Positions 16,171-24,233 of a stretch of DNA of 37,029 nt are shown here, piece after piece (position 1 is the first letter of the stretch; each line of letters begins with the position of its first letter). Source of the stretch: SFDP01 sp051653625 (lineage in GTDB: Bacteria > Bacillota > Clostridia > Lachnospirales > Lachnospiraceae); NCBI GenBank assembly GCA_051653625.1, contig JBOFWM010000030.1, forward strand, positions 1-37,029, read 5' to 3'. A model generated the notes under the pieces. That model did not search any database, was not told the DNA's origin, and saw nothing but the letters and a program-made list of their open reading frames with translations. The translations under genes were made by a program, and so were the position numbers.

Positions 16171-17483
16171 AATCCATGATTGTCTTTAAAGTTTACTTTT
16201 CTTTCTTGTACTATTTTTTTACACTCTCCCAAATACGATAAGGATCCAAATGCAACTATTACACTTTCCTTATCTGAAAGTAACGTTGCCAATTCCACAC
16301 CTTCCAATAAATTATCTGCTACTGTAACATTTGTATTATAAGGAAGAATCGTTCGTGCTAAATCAACACCCGCTAGACTTCTACTTTCTTTTGTTGGCGT
16401 AATTGCAATAATATGTGATGCAAGTTCTGCCATTGACTGAATCACCTTTTCATATTCTTTGTCTTTATACATTCCTATTATAAATATCTTTCTACGTTCT
16501 TTAAAGTATTTAATCAAAGACTCTTTCAATGCTAATGCACCCATTTCATTATGTGCACCATCTATAATAAAATATGGATTTTTTGATACTACTTCAAATC
16601 TCCCTGCCCAAGTGGCTTCCATAAATCCTTCTTTCATATGATTCGATGTAATCTGATATCCTTTTTCAATTAATGCTTCTATCACACACAAAGAAAAAAC
16701 TGCATTTTTTATTTGAAACAATCCATTCATAGAAATTCCAATATTCTTATAAGAACGAAAAGAAAAAACTTGTTTTCCAATTTCACTTTTTTTAATTTGA
16801 ATTTCATGTTCTTGAAAGGTATAAATTTTTTTAATATTTTTATTCTTACATTCATTTTTTATAATTTCTTCAACTACCGTTTGTTGTGGATAATAAACTA
16901 CACTCCCTCCTTCTTTTATAATGCCAGTTTTTACTTTTGCAATCTCAGTTAAACTTTGCCCCAAATAATCCATGTGATCCATACCTATTGAGGTTATTCC
17001 ACTTACTAATGTATGTTTTACAATATTTGTTGCATCTAAACTACCACCCATTCCTGTTTCAAGGATAACAATATCACACTTTTTTTCTAAAAAATATAAA
17101 AATGCAACGGCTGTTTCTATTTCAAATACAGTTGCACGTAACTTATATTTTTCAAAAACAAGATCAGCCGCATTTTTTACAATTTCAATATATTTACCAA
17201 ATAAAACTTTTCCCATTTGTATTCCATTGATTTGAAATCGTTCAAAGTAATCCATAACAGCCGGTGAAGTATATACACCAACTTTATATTTTGCTTTTTT
17301 TAAAATATTAGAAATAAATGTTACACTTGACCCTTTTCCATTTGTTCCTGATATATGGACAAATGATAATTGTTCTTGTGGATTGTTCAATTCTTCTAAT
17401 ACATATTTTATATTGTCTAAACCAAGAATACTCCCATAATTACTACATTCCTGTAAATATTCTCTCGCTTCTTGATATTTCAT
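16152..17483 (-). CDS. folC: Folylpolyglutamate synthase / dihydrofolate synthase
   Basis: 443 residues, normal for FolC, an ATP-dependent Mur-ligase-like enzyme that adds glutamate to dihydropteroate and to folates. The P-loop SGTNGKGSS is at 45-53; ETGMGGSLDATN and SIGMDHMDYLGQ (the omega-loop and Mg-binding histidine) follow at about 142-175; the C-terminal domain contains FIIDGAHN. The ATG has GGAGAG upstream. It lies 29 bases after the pentapeptide gene in a two-gene unit. No folP or folK nearby, so this organism may have the remaining folate genes elsewhere or may rely on salvage (not decidable here). Confidence 0.97.
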   Translation of the reverse strand: MKYQEAREYLQECSNYGSILGLDNIKYVLEELNNPQEQLSFVHISGTNGKGSSVTFISNILKKAKYKVGVYTSPAVMDYFERFQINGIQMGKVLFGKYIEIVKNAADLVFEKYKLRATVFEIETAVAFLYFLEKKCDIVILETGMGGSLDATNIVKHTLVSGITSIGMDHMDYLGQSLTEIAKVKTGIIKEGGSVVYYPQQTVVEEIIKNECKNKNIKKIYTFQEHEIQIKKSEIGKQVFSFRSYKNIGISMNGLFQIKNAVFSLCVIEALIEKGYQITSNHMKEGFMEATWAGRFEVVSKNPYFIIDGAHNEMGALALKESLIKYFKERRKIFIIGMYKDKEYEKVIQSMAELASHIIAITPTKESRSLAGVDLARTILPYNTNVTVADNLLEGVELATLLSDKESVIVAFGSLSYLGECKKIVQERKVNFKDNHGLKVLHT

Positions 17484-17512
17484 ATCTACTCTCCATCCAT
17501 TTTGTAAATTTT

Positions 17513-18163
17513 TTATATCACATGCATATTCAATAATCTGGCCGCTTCTAATGCTTGAACTGCATTTATTTTTGCACCACGCACTTCATCTAAAGTATCT
17601 GAAACAATAATATCCTCTAGTATACAACTTGTAAAATCAAAATTTTTTAATTTTGTATGAAAAAAATTGGTATGTATAAATTTACACTGACTTGCGCTCC
17701 AATTTTTATAGGTAATTTCGGAAACAGAACTTTCTGTCAAATCGCAGTTTTTCATTTCCACACATTCCAATTTTACATTATTGAAATTGCTATAGTTTAA
17801 TACATTTTCCTCAAATTTTACATGTTTTAATATTGCATCTCGAAAAATGCTTCCAAGGCACTTACAATTTCGAAATTTGCACCTATTAAAATATGCCATT
17901 TCAAAACTAGTATTTGAAAAATCGCAATCATTAAATTCTACATCTACAAAAGATGCTTTTTCAAATTTACAATTTACGAATCTATTTTTTTCAAATCGAG
18001 AAGAACAAATATCTAGCTTGTAATACTCTTTCTCTAAGTGTTCTTCCCCTTGTATTAAAACACCTATTATTTGTTCTTCCTGATCCAATGTATTTTTTAG
18101 TCCATCTAATACTTCTACTACTATTAACTCAGTTGGTATTCTTGGTATATTTACTTTTATCAC
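17513..18163 (-). CDS. Pentapeptide-repeat protein
   Basis: 216 residues starting from GTG 18163, which has AGAGGAAG eight to nine bases upstream. From about residue 50 to 180 the sequence follows the A(D/N)LXX-like five-residue period with central F/L: SSRFEKNRFVNCKFEKASF, CDFSNTSFEMAYF, and CDLTESSVSE. Such repeats form a right-handed quadrilateral beta-helix. Some family members mimic DNA and bind gyrase (Qnr, MfpA), but most have no known role. The C-terminal DEVRGAKINAVQALEAARLL is a capping helix seen in many clostridial members. Cotranscribed with folC. Confidence 0.88.
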   Translation of the reverse strand: MIKVNIPRIPTELIVVEVLDGLKNTLDQEEQIIGVLIQGEEHLEKEYYKLDICSSRFEKNRFVNCKFEKASFVDVEFNDCDFSNTSFEMAYFNRCKFRNCKCLGSIFRDAILKHVKFEENVLNYSNFNNVKLECVEMKNCDLTESSVSEITYKNWSASQCKFIHTNFFHTKLKNFDFTSCILEDIIVSDTLDEVRGAKINAVQALEAARLLNMHVI

Positions 18164-18196
18164 TATACTTCCTCTTTTTATCTGACTTTTTTTACC

Positions 18197-18225
18197 ATTA
18201 TAAACTTCATTTGAATAAAAAACAA
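18197..18225 (-). promoter_or_regulatory. Predicted promoter of the pentapeptide-repeat gene and folC
   Basis: On the minus strand, TTGTTT (18220-18225), 17 bp spacer, perfect TATAAT (18197-18202). Overlaps the divergent promoter at 18211-18240. Confidence 0.65.
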
Positions 18226-18240
18226 ATTTTAACCTATACT
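18211..18240 (+). promoter_or_regulatory. Predicted promoter of the PF06541 gene
   Basis: TTGAAT (18211-18216), 18 bp spacer, TATACT (18235-18240). Each -35 box of this divergent pair lies in the other promoter's spacer. Confidence 0.55.
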
Positions 18241-18282
18241 ATTTTATAAATTATAACATAAGGAATCTAATGTGAAAAATAT

Positions 18283-18702
18283 ATGAGAAAAATATTTTCT
18301 ACTTTTTTAACGTGTGGCATCATAGGTTGGTGTACTGAAATTATCTTTACTTCTCTTTATAGTTTAAAAGAAAAAAACTTACACCTAAAAGGAATTACAT
18401 CACTTTGGATGTTTCCAATTTATGGTATAAGTTGTTTTTTATGGCCGCTTTATTTAATCATCAAAAAAATTCATTGGGTATATCGCGGTATTATCTATAT
18501 GTTTACAATTTTTTTTGTAGAATACTCTAGCGGCAATTTTTTAAAAAAATATAACATTTCTCCATGGAACTACGAAAAAGAACGTTGGAATATCCATGGT
18601 TTAATTCGAATTGACTATGCTCCATTTTGGTTTCTATTCGGTTTGGTTATGGAGCGTTTTCTTATTAATTGCTTTCATAACAAAAAGATAAGCGATAAAT
18701 AA
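18283..18702 (+). CDS. Small membrane protein, PF06541 (putative ABC transporter permease family)
   Basis: 139 residues with about four membrane segments (5-25, 38-60, 66-84 and 112-132). The signature GIIGWCTEIIFTSL at the start, LWMFPIYG near residue 42, and WNIHGLIRIDYAPFWFLFGL near 107-126 match PF06541, named a putative ABC permease although no ATPase partner is established. Function is unknown. The ribosome binding site is weak: AAGGA is 18 bases before the ATG, so expression may be low or the start may be imperfectly placed. Its last 69 bases overlap the end of the MATE gene on the other strand, with no terminator in between. Confidence 0.82.
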   Translation: MRKIFSTFLTCGIIGWCTEIIFTSLYSLKEKNLHLKGITSLWMFPIYGISCFLWPLYLIIKKIHWVYRGIIYMFTIFFVEYSSGNFLKKYNISPWNYEKERWNIHGLIRIDYAPFWFLFGLVMERFLINCFHNKKISDK

Positions 18703-19986
18703 ATAGATACCTGTTACAAGCCATGCCGTTGCATTTGCAGCACATACTCCAACAAAACTTAAATTCTTTGCAGCCCAAAATGCCAAGACACATCGACAAA
18801 CAAGCTCCACAATTCCTCCAAACATTGGAAGAAATGCGTATCCGCAACCTTGCAATATATTTCTATAAATGAATATCATCCCTAATGGAATAAAAAACAA
18901 TCCACAAATACGCATATAAGTATATGCATATTCTTGTACTAATGAAAGATTTTCCGTTACAAATAATCTTATTATTGTTGGTACAAAAGGTAAGATGATA
19001 CAATATATGGCGACAGAATATGTTGCTGAGAGGAAACTTGCAATTCGATTTCCTTTTTTGATACGTTCCCAATCATTTATTCCTCTATTTTGAGCGCTAT
19101 AGGTTGCCATACACATCCCGATGGATACTAGAATTTGAGTTACAAATTGCTCTACTTTTAATGCAGCAGTATATGCTGCAACAACAACAGAACCAAATAG
19201 ATTCAAGGATGATTGTACAATAATAACACCAATTGCTGTAATTGAAAATTGCAATGCCATTGGAATTCCTGTATTCAATTGATTTTTTGCACATTGTACT
19301 TCAATATACAAATGTTTTTTTTCTATATGTAATAGCGGTACCATTTTTATAATATAAAACAAACAGCCAATCCCAGAAATTCCCTGCGAAATAACAGTAG
19401 CAAGTGCTGCACCACCAACACCCATTTTAAAATTAATAATAAATACTAAATCTAATACAATATTAAGTCCCGCTGCTAAAACTAAAAATATAAGTGGAAC
19501 TTTACTATTTCCAAGTGCCCTTAAAAAACTAGCAAGCAAGTTGTAACATACATTGCAAAACATACCTATGCATATAATCAAAATATATTCTTTCGACATT
19601 GCATAAATATTATGCGGAGTATTCATAACTTTTAATAACCAATCTAAACAAAAAACACTCATAAGTGTAACAATAGCTGTAATAATACACGATAATACAA
19701 TTGCAGTTCCAATACTATGTTTTAACCCTTCTTTATCACCTGCGCCAAAACGTTGTGCTGAAATAATTGTAAATCCTGTAGTAAGTCCTTGTAAAAATCC
19801 TTGAATCAAAAAAACAACACTTCCCATTGCACCAACAGCTGCAAGTGCGTCAACACCAATTGTTCGTCCTACAATAATCGTATCAATAATTGTATAGAAT
19901 TGCTGAAATAAATTTCCTAAAATAATAGGAATCGTAAATGCTATAATTAATTTAAAAGGATTTCCCTTTGTCATATCCAGTTCCAT
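18634..19986 (-). CDS. MATE family efflux transporter
   Basis: 450 residues with 12 predicted membrane helices in two pseudo-repeats, typical of MATE antiporters that export drugs or metabolites using a Na+ or H+ gradient. The start MTKGNPFKLIIAFTIPIILGNLFQQFY, with TIIVGRTIGVDALAAVG at about 36-52, is characteristic of the clostridial MATE group (DinF/NorM-like). M5 may be used instead of M1. The ATG overlaps the stop of the upstream PH-domain gene (TAATG), which indicates translational coupling. The substrate cannot be deduced. The 3' end overlaps the convergent PF06541 gene. Confidence 0.95.
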   Translation of the reverse strand: MELDMTKGNPFKLIIAFTIPIILGNLFQQFYTIIDTIIVGRTIGVDALAAVGAMGSVVFLIQGFLQGLTTGFTIISAQRFGAGDKEGLKHSIGTAIVLSCIITAIVTLMSVFCLDWLLKVMNTPHNIYAMSKEYILIICIGMFCNVCYNLLASFLRALGNSKVPLIFLVLAAGLNIVLDLVFIINFKMGVGGAALATVISQGISGIGCLFYIIKMVPLLHIEKKHLYIEVQCAKNQLNTGIPMALQFSITAIGVIIVQSSLNLFGSVVVAAYTAALKVEQFVTQILVSIGMCMATYSAQNRGINDWERIKKGNRIASFLSATYSVAIYCIILPFVPTIIRLFVTENLSLVQEYAYTYMRICGLFFIPLGMIFIYRNILQGCGYAFLPMFGGIVELVCRCVLAFWAAKNLSFVGVCAANATAWLVTGIYLFIAYLFVMKAINKKTLHNQTE

Positions 19987-20375
19987 TATATTTGAATCCT
20001 ATCCATATCATTACTTACTCCCGAGCCAATATCTAATGTATTTAATGTTCTACGTTTCATTCGCTCTTTTTCTGCAACCTCTAATATATAATTTTTTATT
20101 TCTCTTGCATTTTTAATATGCGTAATAATTAATATGGAGTTTGTTGTATCTCCTGTATAACATTTAATTGTTCCTAGTTTAAATAATCGCTCAAATAAGG
20201 AGATATTTAACTGTACATCTTGAACCTTATACATATAGCAATCATCTTCTTTTGTATTAAGAAGACCTGCTTGAATTGTAATCATATGTTCCGAAATAAA
20301 ATATTTTGTAAAAGTCCATGGTAATCCAAAAAATAATAATCGCTTTCTTTCTATAAATGTAGCATGTTCAGTCAT
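19986..20375 (-). CDS. Small PH-domain (bPH2/YdbS-like) protein
   Basis: 129 residues. The sequence ERKRLLFFGLPWTFTKYFISE (9-29), followed by ITIQAGLLNTKEDDCYMYKVQDVQLNIS, is the bacterial PH-domain (bPH_2) pattern, in which a strand pair ends in Y-(K/R)-(I/V)-x-D. Unlike most YdbS proteins it lacks obvious membrane helices, so only the soluble domain is present. AGGAG lies seven bases before the ATG. The stop overlaps the start of the MATE gene (TAATG), so the two proteins are probably made together, although a functional link is not known. It starts the two-gene operon; a TTGCAT-17-TTTAAT promoter about 75-105 bases upstream is possible. Confidence 0.8.
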   Translation of the reverse strand: MTEHATFIERKRLLFFGLPWTFTKYFISEHMITIQAGLLNTKEDDCYMYKVQDVQLNISLFERLFKLGTIKCYTGDTTNSILIITHIKNAREIKNYILEVAEKERMKRRTLNTLDIGSGVSNDMDRIQI

Positions 20376-20503
20376 GATTTTCTCCTTTTAATTTTGTTTT
20401 ATACTTCTATCTCTATTGATAATAATACAATTTTCATATTCTATCTATTAAATTTATATAAAATTTTTAATGCAATTTTTTTTTATCAAATTTGTCATTT
20501 TAA

Positions 20504-20532
20504 TTGATACTTAGGACAATGTATGTTATTAT
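20504..20532 (+). promoter_or_regulatory. Predicted sigma-A promoter of pyrBI
   Basis: TTGATA (20504-20509), 17 bp spacer, TATTAT (20527-20532). Transcription would start near 20538-20541, right after a CTTTT run, giving a leader of about 63 bases. Confidence 0.72.
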
Positions 20533-20544
20533 ATCTTTTAATAC

Positions 20545-20572
20545 AATCGAAGGGCTCCTACTCTCTTCGATT
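20545..20572 (+). promoter_or_regulatory. Stem-loop in the pyrB leader
   Basis: AATCGAAG (20545-20552) pairs with CTTCGATT (20565-20572), extendable by two pairs, with loop CTCCTACT; TTCTT follows. It begins within about six bases of the predicted transcript 5' end. Its loop CTCCT is partly complementary to the pyrB ribosome binding site AAAGGAAG. It could be a weak attenuator, a translation control element or a stabilising 5' stem. No PyrR-binding consensus is seen. Confidence 0.5.
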
Positions 20573-20602
20573 TTCTTACGCCATAAAAGAAAGGAAGTAA
20601 TT

Positions 20603-21514
20603 ATGAAACATTTAATGAATCCATTAGATCTTACAATTGAAGAGCTTGATCAACTATTTGATTTGGCAAATGATATGGAACGTAATCCCGAAAAATATGC
20701 CAACTCATGTAAAGGAAAAAAACTAGCTTCTTGTTTTTATGAACCAAGTACTCGTACTAGACTTAGCTTTGAAGCTGCTATGATGAATCTTGGTGGAAAT
20801 GTGCTTGGCTTTTCCGATGCTACATCATCTTCTGCAACAAAAGGTGAAAGTGTCTCTGACACAATACGTGTTATTTCTTGTTATGCTGATATTTGTGCAA
20901 TGAGACATCCAAAAGAAGGTGCACCACTTGTTGCTTCTTTGAAATCTACTATTCCTGTTATTAATGCTGGTGACGGTGGACACCAACATCCAACGCAAAC
21001 ATTAACTGATTTACTTACCATTCGTTCGTTGGAAGGTCGTTTAAATAATTTTACAATTGGTTTATGTGGAGATTTAAAATTTGGACGTACTGTTCACTCC
21101 CTTATTGATGCTCTAAGTCGCTATGATAATATAACATTTCTTTTTATTTCACCTGATGAATTACGTGTTCCTGAATATATCCTTCAAACACTTCGCGAAA
21201 AAAATATCCCTTACGAAGAAGTTATTCGATTAGAAGATGTATTACCTTCTCTTGATTTATTATATATGACACGTGTTCAACGCGAACGTTTCTTTAATGA
21301 AGAAGATTATGTTCGTTTAAAAGATTTTTATATTTTAAATAAGAAAAAAATGAAATTAGCAAACAAAGATATGTTAGTACTTCATCCGCTTCCTCGTGTT
21401 AATGAAATATCTGTAGAAGTTGATGCTGATGAACGTGCTGTCTATTTTAAACAAAGTGAATATGGCGTTTATGTACGAATGGCTTTAATTTACACTTTGT
21501 TGGAATTGGGTTAA
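20603..21514 (+). CDS. pyrB: Aspartate carbamoyltransferase, catalytic chain
   Basis: 303 residues. Carries out the second step of pyrimidine synthesis: carbamoyl phosphate plus aspartate to carbamoyl aspartate. Carbamoyl-phosphate loop FYEPSTRTRLSFE at 45-57, HPTQTLTDLLT at about 127-137, and HPLPRVNEI near 261-269 are all intact. I use ATG 20603, seven bases after AAGGAAG; the longer in-frame ORF begins at the promoter -35 and cannot be translated. pyrI follows after 19 bases, so the enzyme should be the allosteric, E. coli-like type (six catalytic and six regulatory chains). The leader stem-loop may add pyrimidine control. Confidence 0.98.
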   Translation: MKHLMNPLDLTIEELDQLFDLANDMERNPEKYANSCKGKKLASCFYEPSTRTRLSFEAAMMNLGGNVLGFSDATSSSATKGESVSDTIRVISCYADICAMRHPKEGAPLVASLKSTIPVINAGDGGHQHPTQTLTDLLTIRSLEGRLNNFTIGLCGDLKFGRTVHSLIDALSRYDNITFLFISPDELRVPEYILQTLREKNIPYEEVIRLEDVLPSLDLLYMTRVQRERFFNEEDYVRLKDFYILNKKKMKLANKDMLVLHPLPRVNEISVEVDADERAVYFKQSEYGVYVRMALIYTLLELG

Positions 21515-21533
21515 AAAAATGGAGGATATTCTT

Positions 21534-21971
21534 ATGTTAAATGTCGGAAAAATTGAAGAAGGATTTGTATTAGATCATATTACAGAAGGAATGAGCTTAT
21601 CAATATATCACCATCTACAATTAGATAAACTTGATTGTACCGTTGCAATTATTAAAAATGCAAAAAGTACAAAATTAGGAAAAAAAGATATTCTTAAAGT
21701 AGAATGTGATATCAATCACCTTAATTTAGATATTCTTGCTTTTATCGACCATAATATTACAGTGAATGTAATAAAAGATGGACAAATTGTTGGAAAAAAA
21801 GAATTAATCTTACCAAAAGAAATAAAAAATGTGATTCATTGTAAAAATCCAAGATGCATCACCTCTATTGAACAAGAATTACCACATATTTTTGTTTTGG
21901 CAAATGAAAAAACGGAAGTATATCGTTGTAAGTATTGTGATGAAAATTTTGACCGTCATACATTTCAATAA
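21534..21971 (+). CDS. pyrI: Aspartate carbamoyltransferase, regulatory chain
   Basis: 145 residues. Binds CTP/ATP/UTP and links catalytic trimers. The nucleotide-binding domain covers 1-100, with IEEGFVLDHI (7-16). The zinc domain has the four expected cysteines, C103, C108, C132 and C135 (HCKNPRC and RCKYC). I use ATG 21534, nine bases after GGAGG; an ATG 15 bases earlier overlaps that ribosome binding site and is rejected. Operon with pyrB, ended by a strong terminator. It converges with the asparaginase gene. Confidence 0.97.
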   Translation: MLNVGKIEEGFVLDHITEGMSLSIYHHLQLDKLDCTVAIIKNAKSTKLGKKDILKVECDINHLNLDILAFIDHNITVNVIKDGQIVGKKELILPKEIKNVIHCKNPRCITSIEQELPHIFVLANEKTEVYRCKYCDENFDRHTFQ

Positions 21972-21997
21972 AAAAATGCCCTATGGGCATTTTTTTT
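21970..21997. terminator. Intrinsic terminator of pyrBI (bidirectional)
   Basis: Inverted repeat AAAAAAATGCCC (21970-21981), loop TAT, GGGCATTTTTTT (21985-21996) plus one more T. A-tract and T-tract on either side make it usable from both directions, so it probably also ends the ylmH-asparaginase transcript. Confidence 0.9.
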
Positions 21998-22005
21998 ATT
22001 AAACT

Positions 22006-23037
22006 TTATATGAATTGTTCATTTGCTATATTTGTTTTTAAAAACTCTATTCTCTTTGCTTCCTCTTTAAAACTTCCATATGCAATCATTACTTTTATAT
22101 ACGCCATTACCTCTGAAATATTTTCTAAAAAAGTAATTCCCATTTCCATCATTTCTACCATAGAATAATAAACACTATAATTAGAATCATAAGATGCACA
22201 ATATAATTTAATGTCTTCTGTCTTACATTTTTTTGCAAACGAAAGTATAGAATACTCTTCTGCTTCCTTTGTAACACATGCAGTACTTGAATGATAAAGA
22301 CCATGTAAAATCACATCTGGTTTTTTTGAAAATTCTATCATTTTATAATTGAAACCTGGATATGGATTCACACATAAAATAGATGTTTCCTCTGGAAAAG
22401 GTATTTTTTTCTCAAAAAACGATTGTTCTAATTCCTCTTTTGTCGGATTTTTTTCATGATTGTTTCTAACAAATAATCCATCAACCATTTTTCCATACAC
22501 AACATTCCCAATACTGTTAAAATTATGAACAAAGGACTGTACTGGAATTATTCTTCCTCCTAGATGAATCGTTGTTTCTTTCTGCTTAAAAGGAACAAAA
22601 ACACCTTTTGTTCCTTCTGTTTTTATAAAATCAATTGCTGCCACAAAATTATCATATCCATTCGATAATTCATGTTCAAGTGGACGATCACTCGATACAA
22701 TCATAATAGGAATATTAATATCTTTCAAAAGTATAGAAAACAATGCAGCTGTATAAGCTAAGGTATCTGTACCGTGTGTCATTATAATCCCATCATACGT
22801 ATTGCTCGGTATACTTATCAAATACTCATACAATTTTTTCCATTCAATTCTTGTTATATTTTCACTTAAAATATTTAATACACTTTCTACATCGAACTCT
22901 ATCTTATGCTCTCGATTCTTATTATTGTACATCTGAATTAACTGTGGAATACCATTCTCTTCAATATTTACAACATTTTCTTTTGCAATACTTCCAATCG
23001 TTCCACCTGTAAAAACAACTTTTATTTTCAAAATCAT
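22006..23037 (-). CDS. L-asparaginase (cytosolic type)
   Basis: 343 residues. Hydrolyses asparagine to aspartate and ammonia. TGGTIGS (10-16, with T13 as the expected nucleophile) and MTHGTDTLAYTAA (86-98, with T90 and D91) are the two asparaginase signatures, and HGLYHSSTA lies near 246-254. No signal peptide, so it is probably intracellular. The annotated ATG is only one to two bases after AGGAG; the TTG at codon 3 (23029-23031) is six bases away and gives the family-like start (M)KIKVVFTGG, so it may be the true start. It lies 21 bases after ylmH in the same transcript. Its product aspartate is the substrate of the neighbouring pyrB enzyme, although the two genes are in separate operons. 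Confidence 0.94.
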   Translation of the reverse strand: MILKIKVVFTGGTIGSIAKENVVNIEENGIPQLIQMYNNKNREHKIEFDVESVLNILSENITRIEWKKLYEYLISIPSNTYDGIIMTHGTDTLAYTAALFSILLKDINIPIMIVSSDRPLEHELSNGYDNFVAAIDFIKTEGTKGVFVPFKQKETTIHLGGRIIPVQSFVHNFNSIGNVVYGKMVDGLFVRNNHEKNPTKEELEQSFFEKKIPFPEETSILCVNPYPGFNYKMIEFSKKPDVILHGLYHSSTACVTKEAEEYSILSFAKKCKTEDIKLYCASYDSNYSVYYSMVEMMEMGITFLENISEVMAYIKVMIAYGSFKEEAKRIEFLKTNIANEQFI

Positions 23038-23058
23038 TCTCCTAAATCAAACTTATTA

Positions 23059-23817
23059 TTAAACATACCTTCCTATTTGAAGGTGAAATTTCCCTTTTTT
23101 CGTTTCGCTTTTTAATCCAAGATATTGTATTTTTCCATACCCTCTAACAGAAATAATATCCTTATCCTTTAAGGAATAACTATTATTCTCTTGTACTCTT
23201 CCATTCAAAAATACTTTCTTTTTTCGAAACAATTCAATACTTTGCGTACGTGATAAATGGTATATTTTAGATATAACGCCATCTATTCGATAAGAAGATG
23301 TAAGAATAAGCTCTAGTTCCTGCTCCGCTTTTATAAATTCTTTTATATCTTCTTCTATAACACACTTTATATTTGTATGCTTTATTTTAACTAAATGTTC
23401 TTTAATATATTCTGCAATCTGCTCTTGGCAAAAAAGATAAGCGGTCTTTCCTTTAATAAAAATATCACCAATTGTTTCTCTCTTAATTCCTAAATTCATT
23501 AAACTACCAAGGTAATCCCTATGTGATAATTGTTCTCCAAATTTTTCAATAAGTGGCTCCATTTTTATACATACAATTGGAAACTCCTCTACATATCCTA
23601 ATTCTTCTTCCTTTCCAAATCGAATCATCACTCGATCAGTTGTGTCATTTCCACCAAATATGGTAGGTGATGCATAAGAAAGCTCTTTTTCCATATGTAA
23701 AAATAGATCTAACTCAGATGGTGATAAGAATGTCGTAAATGTAAATTGATTTTGTTCATAAGATCTTCTTGCTAATTCTTTCAATCTTTTTTGTAACAAT
23801 ATATCTTCTTTTTCCAT
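23059..23817 (-). CDS. ylmH: YlmH-type RNA-binding protein with S4 domain
   Basis: 252 residues from ATG 23817 with GGGAGAA upstream; the longer in-frame ORF crosses the rnpB terminator and is rejected. The C-terminal S4 domain is at about 183-242: SIELFRKKKVFLNGR and YSLKDKDIISVRGYGKI give the usual alpha-alpha-beta pattern. The N-terminal part matches the YlmH layout (LKELARRSYEQNQFTFTTFLSPSE). Bacillus YlmH binds the large ribosomal subunit and takes part in ribosome-associated quality control (literature knowledge), and its gene usually lies in the ylm cluster after ftsZ/sepF. Here it is instead next to rnpB and an asparaginase gene. No separate promoter is evident in the 23 bases before it. 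Confidence 0.9.
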   Translation of the reverse strand: MEKEDILLQKRLKELARRSYEQNQFTFTTFLSPSELDLFLHMEKELSYASPTIFGGNDTTDRVMIRFGKEEELGYVEEFPIVCIKMEPLIEKFGEQLSHRDYLGSLMNLGIKRETIGDIFIKGKTAYLFCQEQIAEYIKEHLVKIKHTNIKCVIEEDIKEFIKAEQELELILTSSYRIDGVISKIYHLSRTQSIELFRKKKVFLNGRVQENNSYSLKDKDIISVRGYGKIQYLGLKSETKKGKFHLQIGRYV

Positions 23818-23840
23818 GTCACTTCTCCCTTTACTATAAA

Positions 23841-23865
23841 AGAACAACCACATAGTGGTTGTTCT
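23841..23865 (-). terminator. Intrinsic terminator of rnpB
   Basis: AGAACAACCAC / GTGGTTGTTCT (arms 23841-23851 and 23855-23865), 3-base loop. On the minus strand the stem is followed by TTTATAG, a short T run (TTCTTTTATAG). It lies only 23 bases upstream of ylmH. Confidence 0.85.
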
Positions 23866-23872
23866 ATCATAA

Positions 23873-24209
23873 ATAAGTAGGACGCTAAGCCGGGTTATGT
23901 CGCGAGTGATCATCTATCTAGAATTATTGTTACCAATAATTTCAAGCGACCTACCTGAAAACAGATCGAGCAAATCTATTGTTTTCTTTCTGGTCTTGCT
24001 TCGAATGGGGTTTACATAGCCAATGTTGTTACCAACAAAGCGGTAGTCTCTTACACTACCTTTCCACCCTTACCACAAAAGTGGCGGTATATTTCTGTTG
24101 CACTATCCTTAGAGTCGCCTCCACCGGACGTTATCCGGCATTCTGCTCTATGAAGCCCGGACTTTCCTCACCTGTAATAATTACAGCCGCGATCACTTGT
24201 CCTACTTAT
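23873..24209 (-). ncRNA. rnpB: RNase P RNA, A-type
   Basis: Catalytic RNA of RNase P, which trims the 5' ends of precursor tRNAs. About 337 nucleotides. Key conserved regions read on the minus strand: GAGGAAAGTCCGGGC (24155-24169), ACAGAAA (24092-24098), and the 3' core ACATAACCCGGCTTAGC (23884-23900) that pairs to form P4. The ends pair as helix P1, ATAAGTAGGAC (24199-24209) with GTCCTACTTAT (23873-23883), which sets the boundaries. The GGGC in the first region fits the ancestral A-type rather than the Bacillus B-type. Plus-strand ORFs drawn across it are spurious. It lies between the nucleoside kinase gene and ylmH. Confidence 0.97.
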
Positions 24210-24216
24210 AAAATCT

Positions 24217-24225
24217 ATTATATCA
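24217..24225 (-). promoter_or_regulatory. Extended -10 promoter of rnpB
   Basis: TGATATAAT on the minus strand: TG one base before a perfect TATAAT (24217-24222), about seven bases before the predicted RNA 5' end. No good -35 is present, as is usual with extended -10 promoters. The upstream part of the promoter lies in the last codons of the nucleoside kinase gene. Confidence 0.7.
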
Positions 24226-24233
24226 CATTCTTC

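Noticed and set aside
20504..20602. N-terminal extension or leader peptide in frame with pyrB
   Set aside because: It starts at the -35 box and includes the -10, so most of it is upstream of the predicted transcript start.
23818..23913. N-terminal extension of ylmH by 32 codons
   Set aside because: It would run through the rnpB terminator and the 3' end of rnpB; the ATG at 23817 has a good ribosome binding site.
24010..24070. Short inverted repeats such as GTTGTTACC/GGTAGTC-like pairs
   Set aside because: They are helices of the RNase P RNA, not mobile-element ends or a CRISPR array.
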